A stretch of DNA of 64,000 bases from Actinoplanes utahensis (lineage in GTDB: Bacteria; Actinomycetota; Actinomycetes; Mycobacteriales; Micromonosporaceae). How positions within the stretch are numbered: the stretch's first letter is position 1; every line of letters begins with the position of its first letter. A program made the translations under genes and the position numbers. This document shows, piece after piece, positions 15,097-23,536 of the stretch. A model generated the notes under the pieces. The model was given only the letters and a program-made list of their open reading frames with translations. It did not search any database and was not told the origin of the DNA. The DNA lies in assembly GCF_016862455.1 (NCBI RefSeq), contig NZ_BOMZ01000037.1:1-64000 (forward strand). The letters run 5' to 3'.

Positions 15097-16791
15097 ATGA
15101 GATTCGCGTTCTACGGACGAGTGTCGACCGAAGACCAACAAGACCCGCAGGCCTCCAAAGCGTGGCAGCTCTCCCGCGCCCGCAGCCTGATCGAACCGGC
15201 CGGGGGTGAGGTCGTCGCCGAGTTCTTCGACATCGGGCTGTCCCGCTCGCTGCCATGGAAACGCCGGCCGGAAGCGACCCGCCTGCTCGACGCGATCAAG
15301 GGTGCGGGTCGTGACTTCGAGGCCGTGGTCATCGGTGAGCCGCAGCGCGCGTTCTACGGCAGCCAGTTCGGTATGACGTTCCCGGTGTTCGTGCACTACG
15401 GCGTCGGGCTGTGGGTGCCCGAGGTCGGTGGCGCCATCGATCCCGGTTCCGACGCCCACGATCTCGTGATGGCGCTCTACGGCGGGATGAGCAAGGGCGA
15501 ACGTAACCGGATCAAGATCCGTGTTCACTCCGCGATGAAGGCACAGACCGAACTCGAAGGCCGCTACCTCGGCGGACGCCCACCCTACGGCTACCGCCTC
15601 GCCGACGCCGGCCCGCACCCCCACCCCGGCAAAGCCGCAGAAGGCAAGCGACTCCACCAGCTCGACCCCGACCCGGTCACCGCACCGATCGTGAAGCGGA
15701 TCTTCGCCGAATACACCGCCGGGCGCGGCATGACCTCGATCGCGCGCGGTCTCACGCAGGACGGCATCCCGTGCCCTTCGGCCTACGACCGGGCACGCAA
15801 CCCGCACCGCAACACCCAGGTCTGGGAGACCACCGCGGTACGCGCGATCTTGCAGAACCCGCGCTACACCGGCCACCAGGTCTGGAACCGGGCGCGCACC
15901 GACGAGGTCCTGATCGACGTGGACGACGTCGCGCTCGGCCACGAGAGCCGCCACCGGTGGAACGACCCCAGCAAGTGGATCTGGTCGCGCACCCCGTCAC
16001 ACACGCCGCTGATCAGCACCGACCTCTACGAACAAGCCCAGCGCACGATCAAGAAGCGCGGCACGAACAGCGACGCCGGTAAAGCGCCCCGCCACACCGG
16101 GCACCCGTACCTGTTCCGGGGCCTGATCACCTGTGGCGTCTGCGACCGCAAGATGGTCGGCAACCCCAACCACGGACGCCTCTACTACTGCTGCACCGCC
16201 AGCCGCGACTACGTCCGCCAACACCAGATCAGCCACCCGCCAGCGCTCTACCTGCGCGAAGACCAGATCACCAAGCCCATCGACCGGTTCCTCCGCGAGG
16301 AGCTGACCGGGTCGGCGCTGACCGACAACACTCAGCGGGTGGCCGAGGCGCAGTACCGCGCCGCACTCGCCGCCCATGACACCGCAGGTGAGGTTGAACG
16401 ACTCCGGCAGACCATTGCCGACGCGGACGCCAAGATCAGCCGCTACCGGGCGACCCTCGACGCGGGCGGCGACCCCGCACTGATCGCCGACTGGATCAGC
16501 GAGACCACGACGATCAAGAAAGCCGCCCAGGCGCGACTGGGCCTCACCGAGGCACCGCCCCAACGGATGACCACCGACCAGATCGACGCCATCGCCGAAG
16601 CGTTCAACGACCTGTTCCGGCTGCTACGAGACGCCGACCCGCGCGACAAGGCCGAGCTGTACAGCCGCATCGGCCTACGGATGATCTACAAACCTGGGCC
16701 AGAAACACTGATCGCCGAGGTTTGCACCCCGGCGAGTTCTCGTGTCTTTGATTGGTGTCCGAGGGGGGACTTGAACCCCCACGTCCGATAA
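15097..16791 (+). CDS. Serine integrase (large serine recombinase)
   Basis: 564 residues from ATG 15097 (GGAAG 12 bp upstream); GTG 15058 is an alternative. Resolvase domain with catalytic Ser10 in YGRVSTED and the GGMSKGERNRIKIRV helix; recombinase domain; zinc ribbon (CGVCDRKMVG...YYCC); then a predicted coiled coil (~410-500) expected for large serine integrases. The last ~12 codons (CPRGDLNPHVR) are antisense to the tRNA-Leu gene, so the current C-terminus is created by integration and would change on excision. Close paralogue of the recombinase at 1890, which lacks the coiled-coil region. Serine integrases using a tRNA 3' end are less usual than tyrosine integrases. Confidence 0.88.
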   Translation: MRFAFYGRVSTEDQQDPQASKAWQLSRARSLIEPAGGEVVAEFFDIGLSRSLPWKRRPEATRLLDAIKGAGRDFEAVVIGEPQRAFYGSQFGMTFPVFVHYGVGLWVPEVGGAIDPGSDAHDLVMALYGGMSKGERNRIKIRVHSAMKAQTELEGRYLGGRPPYGYRLADAGPHPHPGKAAEGKRLHQLDPDPVTAPIVKRIFAEYTAGRGMTSIARGLTQDGIPCPSAYDRARNPHRNTQVWETTAVRAILQNPRYTGHQVWNRARTDEVLIDVDDVALGHESRHRWNDPSKWIWSRTPSHTPLISTDLYEQAQRTIKKRGTNSDAGKAPRHTGHPYLFRGLITCGVCDRKMVGNPNHGRLYYCCTASRDYVRQHQISHPPALYLREDQITKPIDRFLREELTGSALTDNTQRVAEAQYRAALAAHDTAGEVERLRQTIADADAKISRYRATLDAGGDPALIADWISETTTIKKAAQARLGLTEAPPQRMTTDQIDAIAEAFNDLFRLLRDADPRDKAELYSRIGLRMIYKPGPETLIAEVCTPASSRVFDWCPRGDLNPHVR

Positions 16792-16840
16792 AGGACACTA
16801 GCACCTCAAGCTAGCGCGTCTGCCATTCCGCCACCCGGAC
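16753..16840 (-). tRNA. tRNA-Leu (anticodon GAG)
   Basis: Read on the minus strand: acceptor GTCCGGG pairs with CTCGGAC (one G-T pair), discriminator A, encoded CCA. The anticodon stem-loop centres on CTTGAGGT with anticodon GAG. A long variable arm (GTCCTTTATCGGAC, class II) and T-loop GGTTCAAGTCC are present. The 3' end lies at the element border, so the tRNA is intact and rebuilt by the integrated DNA. Confidence 0.95.
16755..16764 (+). repeat. Right att-like core within tRNA-Leu 3' end
   Basis: GTGTCCGAGG, identical to 3182-3191. It covers the CC of CCA, discriminator and acceptor 3' strand of the tRNA in antisense. This is the expected crossover area for an element that rebuilds the tRNA end on integration. 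Confidence 0.5.
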
Positions 16841-17014
16841 CGGTGTTGTTCGTACAGCTTAGCGGGAGCGTCTGCCAGGCTTTCACCTGGGTTTCGGCTG
16901 CCCGGTCGGCCGCACGGACAGAACTATATACGGCCGCTGGGTGGGGTCGAAGTGGGGGTGGGAGGCCGTGGTCATGGAGATCGAGTGTGGCGCCGGGCGG
17001 GCGAACGGGGGAGC

Positions 17015-18727
17015 ATGGCGGACGTGTCGCAGCCGTCCCCTCTCGTTCCAGTTCTTGACCGTGCGCGTGGTCTGATCGCGGCCGGCTCCCTCGATGCGGC
17101 CGAAGTGCTGCTCAAACGGGCGGTGGAGATCGGGCGGGACAAGCTCGGTGAGGATGATCCGGATGTGCTGACCGCGCAGCGGGAGCTGGCGGGGGTCTAT
17201 CTGCGCATCGATGATCCGATGGCGGCCCGGCGGGAGCTGGAGGACGCGTACGCGGCGGGGATCTGGAAACTCGGTGACAGTGATCCGCTCATGCTGCACA
17301 TTTCGCATGACCTGGGGGTCGTTGCGGAGGAGCTCGGCAACAAGCATGAGGCGCGCAAGGCGTTCGGCAGGGTTCTGGCGCACGGGCCGGCGGCTCTCGG
17401 TGACGGGCACGCGTTCATCGCCCGGGCGCGGACCTATCTCGGTGAGGACACTTCGGGCGCGACGGCGCTGCTCCAGACTGTTCCCAGCCCGGCGCCCCCT
17501 GCCCCCGCTCCCGCGCCGAACCCGGCGCCGGTGCCCGCGCCTGCACCGCCGCCCGGTCCCACTCCGGGACCCGGCCCGGCCCCGGCTCCTGCACCGAGCC
17601 CGAGCCCCACACCCGATCCGGGCCCTGTGCCGACGCCCGATCCGGCGCCTGCTCCTGCGCCCGGTCCGGCTCCCGCTCCGGCCCCAAACCCGACTCCTGG
17701 CCCAAACCCGACTCCTGGCCCAAGCCCCGCGCCTGGCCCAAGCCCCGCGCCGAGTCCGGCACCTATGCCTGGTCCTGCACCCGCGCCCAGCCCGGCTCCT
17801 GCACCTGGCCCGGATCCTGCACCTGGCCCGGCCCCCACACCCGGGCCGGCTCCTGCGCCCAGCCCGGCTCCTGCGCCCAGCCCGGCCCCCACACCCGGCC
17901 CGGCTCCGGATCCGGGCCCCGCTCCGGTGCCCGGCCCGTATCCGCCCCGGCCTGCGCCTGGCCCTGTGCCCGGCCCGGCTCCCGTGCCCGGCCCGTATCC
18001 GCCCCAGCCCGCGCCGCGCCCCGTGCCGGGCCCGTATCCACCCCGTCCGGCGCCCGGCCCGACCCCGCAGCCGCCATACCCGACCCCCGCACCGGGCCCG
18101 GTCCCGCCGCGTCCGGGACCCCCGTCCTACCCGAGCCCGCAGCCGCACCCCGGCCCGCAACCGCACCCGGGACCGCAGCCCGGCCCGTATCCCGTGCCCG
18201 CTCCGGGCCCGAATCCCTACCACGTCACCCCGCAACCGCAGCCCTGGCTACCCCAGCCGCATTCGGTCACCCCGTACCCCCATCAGGAAAGGACCGAGGG
18301 CAAGGCCAGCCGTGCCGTCGCCATCACCCTGACCGCCGTCGCGACCTTGATCTCCGCGCTCGCCGTAGGCGCGCTCGTCGTCGTGCTCGCGGACCGTTCG
18401 CAGAAGGACGAGCCGGAGGCGGCGCCGACGGCGGAGGTGACCGGGCCGCAGGATTCGGGTGCGCCGCCGACGGCGGTGACGATCGTGGACCGGGGCACGT
18501 CGGTGCGGATCGCCTGGAAGGACCCTACGGGTGGCAAGTACGGGTTCATGGTGTCGATGGCGCGCGCCGGTCAGCAGTTGAAGCCGGTGGCGCAGGTGGG
18601 GCCGGGCAAGACGCAGACGGAGGTGATCGGTCTGCAGCCGTCGTTGCAGTACTGCTTCGTGGTGGTGGCCGTCTATTCGACCGAGGAGTTCGGCACTTCG
18701 ACACAGGTGTGTACGGAGCGTAAATAA
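17015..18727 (+). CDS. TPR / proline-rich / Fn3-like single-pass membrane protein
   Basis: 570 residues from ATG 17015 behind GGGGGAG. Residues ~1-140 hold TPR-like helical repeats (LDRARGLIAAGSLDAAEVLL; RRELEDAYAAGIWKLGDSD; HDLGVVAEELGNKHEARKAF). About 270 residues of proline-rich repeats follow, mostly P-A-P and P-G-P units. A transmembrane segment (ITLTAVATLISALAVGALVV) comes next, then a short Fn3-like beta domain with two cysteines. The layout implies a cytoplasmic TPR head, proline linker and outside Fn3 domain. The repeats come with tract-like DNA prone to slippage. Starts 174 bp after the tRNA, in the chromosome. Confidence 0.65.
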   Translation: MADVSQPSPLVPVLDRARGLIAAGSLDAAEVLLKRAVEIGRDKLGEDDPDVLTAQRELAGVYLRIDDPMAARRELEDAYAAGIWKLGDSDPLMLHISHDLGVVAEELGNKHEARKAFGRVLAHGPAALGDGHAFIARARTYLGEDTSGATALLQTVPSPAPPAPAPAPNPAPVPAPAPPPGPTPGPGPAPAPAPSPSPTPDPGPVPTPDPAPAPAPGPAPAPAPNPTPGPNPTPGPSPAPGPSPAPSPAPMPGPAPAPSPAPAPGPDPAPGPAPTPGPAPAPSPAPAPSPAPTPGPAPDPGPAPVPGPYPPRPAPGPVPGPAPVPGPYPPQPAPRPVPGPYPPRPAPGPTPQPPYPTPAPGPVPPRPGPPSYPSPQPHPGPQPHPGPQPGPYPVPAPGPNPYHVTPQPQPWLPQPHSVTPYPHQERTEGKASRAVAITLTAVATLISALAVGALVVVLADRSQKDEPEAAPTAEVTGPQDSGAPPTAVTIVDRGTSVRIAWKDPTGGKYGFMVSMARAGQQLKPVAQVGPGKTQTEVIGLQPSLQYCFVVVAVYSTEEFGTSTQVCTERK

Positions 18728-18823
18728 CTTATCCACAGCGGTGCGGAGCGGGTACCCGCGATCGACGCGGGTTCCCTATGATGGCCTGCGTCCCGTAGTC
18801 GAGCCGCAAGGAGGACGACCACT

Positions 18824-21430
18824 GTGACCAGCGCAGATGCCACCAAGGTGGCGGGCCGTGGGCGGCGGGTGCCCAGCCGTGGGCAACTGGTCACGATGGC
18901 GACGGTCCTCGTTCTGGTGGCGGGCCTGGGGTTCACCGTCCGTGGCCTGGGGGCCGCGGACGAGGCGCTGGCCAGCTTCGACGCCTCGTCGTGGGTGTGG
19001 AGCCGGGGCAAGGCGGAGATCGCCCGGATCAACGGGCCGAACGCGAAGGTCGACACCCGGGTCAACATCGGGCAGGCGTTGCGCGGGCATTCGCTGCAGG
19101 TGATCCAGAGCGACCGTTACGTGCTGTTGCGGGACGTCAACACGGGTGCGATCGGGTCGATGGACCTGACCGACCTGCAGGCGTTCTGGAACGGGACGTC
19201 GCAGGCCGGCATCGGGGTGAGCGTGGCCCTGCACGAGGACGTGGCCTTCGTGGTCGACGCGGTGCAGGGCAAGGTGCAGCAGGTGGATCCGTCGAGCCTG
19301 CAGCCGGTGGGGGAGGCGCTGCAGTTCCCGCCGGGCATCGACGGCGGTGTGTTCGACGGGGCCGGCATGCTGTGGATCGCGGCGCCGTCGGAGGGCACGG
19401 TCACCTCGATCCGGCCGAGCGAGGATGCGGCGGGGCCGGTGGTGGTGCGCAGCGACGCGGTCGCCGGGCCGAGCCACGACCTGGCGGTCAGCGCGCTGGA
19501 CGAGGGTGTCGCGGTCCTCGACCGCACCACGAACGCGCTGGTCAAGGTCGATGAGAAGGGTGCGGGCCAGGCGACCACGCTGCCGTTGGAGGGGCTGGGC
19601 CAGCTGCCGCCGCGCACCGACGGGGAGACGATCGTCGTCACGGTGCCCGACGACCGGAAGGTGTTCACCATCGGCCCGGCCGGGGTGCGGGACGTGACCG
19701 TCCCGGACGGCGGCGACCTGCGGCCCGCGGTGGCCTACCAGGGTTACGTCTACGTGCCGGAGAACGACGGCACGGTGCACGTCTTCGACCAGAACGGGCA
19801 GCGCAGGAACCCGATCGACATCAAGCGGCCGGGCGGTGACCTGGAGCTGGACGTCCGGGAGAACCACCTGTTCATCAACGCGCCCGGCACCTCGACGGCC
19901 CGGGTGGTCGACGACAAACACATCGTCCGGGTGGTCGACAAGTACGACAACAACGTTCTCGGTGGCGATCCGCCGCCCACGAAGCCGCAGCAGGAGCAGC
20001 CGAAGCAGCAGGAGAAGCCGAAGAAGCCGGTGGTCGGCAAGCCGGGCGCGCCGCGGAACGTGCGGGCCGCCGCGGGCAACGCCGAGGTGCGGGTCAGCTG
20101 GCAGGCGGCGGCGCCGAACGGCGCCGACGTCACCCGGTACGTGGTGGCCGGCGCGGGCCGGACCTTCCAGGTCGGCGCGGACCAGCGGTCGCTGCTGGTG
20201 ACCGGGTTGATCAACGGGCAGTCGTACAGCTTCCAGGTGCACGCGGTCAACCGCAAGGGTGACGGCCCGGGCCGGATGAGCAACGCGGTGATCCCGACCG
20301 CCGAGGTGCCGGATCCGCCGGGCACCCCGGTGGCGGAGGCGAAGAACGACGGCACGGTCACGGTCACTTGGCCGGCCGCGAACGGCCAGGGCCGGACCAT
20401 CCAGCGGTACGCCGTGACGGCCGTCACCGAGGGTGGCAGCGCGCCGGTCGGTGACGTCGCCACCCCGACGCTGACCGTCCCGGCGGGGCAGCTCGAGCTG
20501 GGCAAGCAGTACGCGTTCACCGTCGTCGCGGTCAACGACCGGGGCGCCGCTTCCAAGGCGTCGGCGGTCAGCAACACGGTGGTGCCGTTCAGTCCACCGG
20601 CGAAACCGGAGAACCTGGAGGCCACCACCGTCGGCGACCAGGCCGGCGCGGTGAAGGTGACCTGGACGGCGCCGGTCGACAACGGGCGGGCCATCACGAA
20701 GTACGTGGTGAAGGCCGCCGGCAAGGAGACCGAGGTCACCGAGACCGGGGTGACGCTGACCGGGCTCGGCGCCGGCGCGACCGTGCAGGTCGAGGTGACG
20801 GCGGTGAACGAGGCCGGCGCCGGTGCTGCGGCGACCGCGTCAGCGCGCACCGTGGCGGCGCCGACGGTCACCGTGACCGGCGTGGACGCGACGTTCAACA
20901 CGGCGAAGGTGTCGTTCACCGTCAACGACGGCGGCGGCGCCGCCACCTGCACGCTGACCGTGTCGGACGGCGGCAAGGGCTCCGACGGCAGCTGCACGTC
21001 GCTGAGCGCGAGCGGGCTGAGCCCGTCCACGGCGTACACGTTCACGGTCACGGCGAAGAACGCGGCCGGCAGCGCGGAGAAGTCGGCGGCCAAGACGACC
21101 GACGCCCTGTACGGGACCGCCACCTGCATCAACGGCGACACCGGGGACCAGCGGACGTACTGCGACAGAGACGTCGACGGCCGGAACGGCAACGAGATCT
21201 TCAAGGGCACCACGCAGGACGACGACAATCAGGCCGGCTGGGTGGGGAACGGCACCCGTCTGAAGACGTACTGCAAGAAGGCCGGCGAAGAGGTGTACGC
21301 CTTCGTCTACAACAAGAACAAGAGAAGCACGTGGTGGATCCAGGTGGACTACAAGGGCAAGACCTACATCCCGTGGGCGTGGCTGAACCTCGACGGTGGG
21401 GACGACCTCGCGGATCTGCCGAAGTGCTGA
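18824..21430 (+). CDS. Secreted/anchored propeller and Fn3 protein
   Basis: 868 residues, GTG start behind AAGGAGG. An N-terminal membrane anchor (LVTMATVLVLVAGLGFTV) precedes ~330 residues with repeated beta motifs of an NHL/propeller kind (DGETIVVTVPDDRKVFTIGP; VAYQGYVYVPENDGTVHVFD). A Lys/Gln/Pro linker (~390) leads to four Fn3-like domains (each with a Y.F.V.AVN signature) and a C-terminal ~90-residue domain with cysteine pairs and a Trp-rich end. It is the first gene of the MoxR/DUF58 operon, whose next start overlaps its stop, so it is likely the surface structural partner of that system. Confidence 0.65.
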   Translation: MTSADATKVAGRGRRVPSRGQLVTMATVLVLVAGLGFTVRGLGAADEALASFDASSWVWSRGKAEIARINGPNAKVDTRVNIGQALRGHSLQVIQSDRYVLLRDVNTGAIGSMDLTDLQAFWNGTSQAGIGVSVALHEDVAFVVDAVQGKVQQVDPSSLQPVGEALQFPPGIDGGVFDGAGMLWIAAPSEGTVTSIRPSEDAAGPVVVRSDAVAGPSHDLAVSALDEGVAVLDRTTNALVKVDEKGAGQATTLPLEGLGQLPPRTDGETIVVTVPDDRKVFTIGPAGVRDVTVPDGGDLRPAVAYQGYVYVPENDGTVHVFDQNGQRRNPIDIKRPGGDLELDVRENHLFINAPGTSTARVVDDKHIVRVVDKYDNNVLGGDPPPTKPQQEQPKQQEKPKKPVVGKPGAPRNVRAAAGNAEVRVSWQAAAPNGADVTRYVVAGAGRTFQVGADQRSLLVTGLINGQSYSFQVHAVNRKGDGPGRMSNAVIPTAEVPDPPGTPVAEAKNDGTVTVTWPAANGQGRTIQRYAVTAVTEGGSAPVGDVATPTLTVPAGQLELGKQYAFTVVAVNDRGAASKASAVSNTVVPFSPPAKPENLEATTVGDQAGAVKVTWTAPVDNGRAITKYVVKAAGKETEVTETGVTLTGLGAGATVQVEVTAVNEAGAGAAATASARTVAAPTVTVTGVDATFNTAKVSFTVNDGGGAATCTLTVSDGGKGSDGSCTSLSASGLSPSTAYTFTVTAKNAAGSAEKSAAKTTDALYGTATCINGDTGDQRTYCDRDVDGRNGNEIFKGTTQDDDNQAGWVGNGTRLKTYCKKAGEEVYAFVYNKNKRSTWWIQVDYKGKTYIPWAWLNLDGGDDLADLPKC

Positions 21431-22395
21431 CCCCGGCTCACGTTCAGGGATTCGCCGACGTCGCCGCGCAGCTGGCCGCCCGGATCGGCACGGTGGTGCT
21501 CGGCAAGCCCGAGGTCGTCCGGCTCACTCTGACGGCGATGTTCGCGCAGGGGCACGTGCTGTTGGAGGACGTGCCCGGCGTCGGCAAGACCACCCTGGCG
21601 CGGGCGCTCGCCGCGTCGATCCACGGGCAGTGGCGGCGCATCCAGTTCACGCCCGACCTGCTGCCCTCCGACGTGTCCGGCGTGACCGTGTTCAACCAGG
21701 CCAACCGGGGTTTCGAGTTCCATCCCGGCCCGGTCTTCGCGAACCTGGTGATCGCCGACGAGATCAACCGGGCGTCGCCGAAGACCCAGTCGGCGCTGCT
21801 GGAGGTGATGGAGGAGCGGCGGGTCACGATCGACGGCGTGCCGCATCCGGTGCCGCAGCCGTTCCTGGTCGTCGCCACCCAGAACCCGGTCGAGATGGAC
21901 GGCACGTACCGGCTGCCCGAGGCGCAGCTCGACCGTTTCCTGGTCAAGCTGTCCGTCGGCTACCCCTCCGAGGACGTCGAGATCGAGGTGCTGCGCGGCG
22001 CGGCGGGCCGGTCTCCGGACAGTCTGGACCCCGTCACCGACACCGCCATGATCGGCGAGATGACGCGGATGGTCGCGGCGGTGCACATCGCCGACCCCCT
22101 TTACACGTACGCCGTGCGCCTGGCCACCGCCACCCGCAACCACCCGCAGGTCCGGGTCGGTGTCAGTCCCCGCGGCGTGATCGCCCTGACCCGCGCCGCC
22201 TCCGCGTACGCGCTGATCAACGGCCGTGGCTACGTGCTGCCGGAGGACTTCAAGGAGCTGATCGAACCGGTCTTCGCCCACCGCGTGCTGCTGTCGGCCG
22301 ACGCCCAACTGCGCGGGGTGACCCCGGCCGACGTGCTGGCCGACGCCCTGCGCGCCATCCCGGTGCCGTTGCCCGACCAGCACGTCCCGGTCTGA
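21424..22395 (+). CDS. MoxR-family AAA+ ATPase
   Basis: 323 residues from GTG 21424, which overlaps the preceding stop. Walker A DVPGVGKTTLA and Walker B VIADEINRASPKTQSALLEV are intact, followed by the QNPVEMDGTYRLPEAQLDRF sensor-1 stretch that is diagnostic of MoxR ATPases. MoxR proteins act as chaperones for maturation of partner complexes together with DUF58/VWA-type proteins, which is what follows. Probably cytoplasmic. Confidence 0.92.
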   Translation: MLTPAHVQGFADVAAQLAARIGTVVLGKPEVVRLTLTAMFAQGHVLLEDVPGVGKTTLARALAASIHGQWRRIQFTPDLLPSDVSGVTVFNQANRGFEFHPGPVFANLVIADEINRASPKTQSALLEVMEERRVTIDGVPHPVPQPFLVVATQNPVEMDGTYRLPEAQLDRFLVKLSVGYPSEDVEIEVLRGAAGRSPDSLDPVTDTAMIGEMTRMVAAVHIADPLYTYAVRLATATRNHPQVRVGVSPRGVIALTRAASAYALINGRGYVLPEDFKELIEPVFAHRVLLSADAQLRGVTPADVLADALRAIPVPLPDQHVPV

Positions 22396-22399
22396 TCCG

Positions 22400-23536
22400 T
22401 TGCCCGCCACACCCTCCCGCAGCGGCGTGACCGCGCGCGGCGCCGGGCTGCTCGCCGCCGCCGTGGTCCTGTTGTTCCTCGGTTTCCGGTACGGCTACCC
22501 CGACCTGGCCCTGCTCGGCGCCGCCGCCGGTCTCGCCCTGCTCGCCGCCGTCGTGTTCGCGTTCTGGCGCCCGCGGCTCGGCGTGACCCGGATCGCCGAC
22601 CCGGATCGGGTCGCCCGCGGTGAACCCGCCACCGTGACCCTCACCGTCAGCAACACCAGCCGGATCCGGGCGGCCACCCTGATCGCCACCGACCGGTGCG
22701 GTTCGGCGTCCGTCGAGGTGCCGCTGCTGCGGCTGCGGCCCGGTTCGGACACGGTGGAGACCTATCCGGTGCCGACGCACCGGCGCGGGCTCGTGCCGAT
22801 CGGGCCGCTGCACGTGACCCGCCGCGACCCGCTCGGGCTGATCACGCTCGCCCGGGGGTACGGCGGGACCACCGTCGTCCGCGTGCACCCGCGGATCCAC
22901 CCGTTGCGGGCGGTTCCGGCCGGCCTGACCCGCAGCCTCGACGGCAGCGCCGACAAGGTGCCGCAGGGCAGCATCACCTTCGACACGCTGCGCGAGTACG
23001 TGCCCGGCGACGAGCTGCGGCGGGTGCACTGGCGCAGCAGCGCGAAGGTCGGCGAGCTGATGGTGCGGGAACAGCTCGACACCGCCGAACCGACGATCGT
23101 GGTGTTGCTGGACGACCGGAGAGCGGCCCATCGCGGGGACAGTTTCGAGGACGCGTGCGAGGCGGCGGCGTCGATCGTGGTCGCGGCCGTCCGCGAGGAC
23201 CTGCCGGTGAGCCTGCACCTGGTGGGCGCCACCATCGGCGGGCCGCATCTGGACGTGCTCACCGAGGCGGTGCTCGGCGACGGTGATCTCGCGGCCACGT
23301 TGCGGCGGCTGCGCGCGCAGAAGCTGGGGGACACGCTGATCTTCCTGACCGGGCCGGGTGGGCGCGCCGATCTCGGGGCGGTCAGTGGGCTGCGGGCGGC
23401 GTACCCCGTGGCTCTCGCCGGAATCCTCGGCGACCGGGACTCCTCGCCCGCCGTACCCACCGACCGCCTGCTGGTGATCGAGGCCGTCGACGGTGCCGAG
23501 TTCGCCGCCGCGTGGGACGGGGTCCGCGGATGGTGA
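22400..23536 (+). CDS. DUF58-domain membrane protein
   Basis: 378 residues if TTG 22400 is the start; GTG 22427 is an alternative. Two adjacent N-terminal transmembrane segments (LLAAAVVLLFLGFRYGY; LALLGAAAGLALLAAVVFAF), an immunoglobulin-like stretch, then the DUF58 core with its hallmark LREYVPGDELRRVHWRSSAK and a VWA-like fold (IVVLLDDRRA). DUF58 proteins pair with MoxR ATPases. Overlaps the transglutaminase-like gene by 7 bp. Confidence 0.85.
   Translation: MPATPSRSGVTARGAGLLAAAVVLLFLGFRYGYPDLALLGAAAGLALLAAVVFAFWRPRLGVTRIADPDRVARGEPATVTLTVSNTSRIRAATLIATDRCGSASVEVPLLRLRPGSDTVETYPVPTHRRGLVPIGPLHVTRRDPLGLITLARGYGGTTVVRVHPRIHPLRAVPAGLTRSLDGSADKVPQGSITFDTLREYVPGDELRRVHWRSSAKVGELMVREQLDTAEPTIVVLLDDRRAAHRGDSFEDACEAAASIVVAAVREDLPVSLHLVGATIGGPHLDVLTEAVLGDGDLAATLRRLRAQKLGDTLIFLTGPGGRADLGAVSGLRAAYPVALAGILGDRDSSPAVPTDRLLVIEAVDGAEFAAAWDGVRGW

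Larger units (their letters stand above)
3182..16764 (+). mobile_element. Integrated AICE-like element at tRNA-Leu(GAG), 13.6 kb
   Basis: The element is bounded by the repeated core GTGTCCGAGG (3182-3191 and 16755-16764). It carries a serine integrase at its tRNA-proximal end, an FtsK-type transfer ATPase with small overlapping genes upstream, an HTH protein of excisionase size (8286), XRE regulators, and cargo. The 3.3-7.9 kb cargo is distinctly AT-richer than the rest. No replication initiator (RepSA/Prim-Pol) was recognised, so it may be an integrative element that moves without autonomous replication, or the replication gene may be one of the unknowns. A second, older element seems to lie to its left with the deleted recombinase. 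Confidence 0.6.

Noticed and set aside
16883..18235. Minus-strand Arg/Gly repeat protein
   Set aside because: It is the antisense of the proline-rich repeat and has no start signal.
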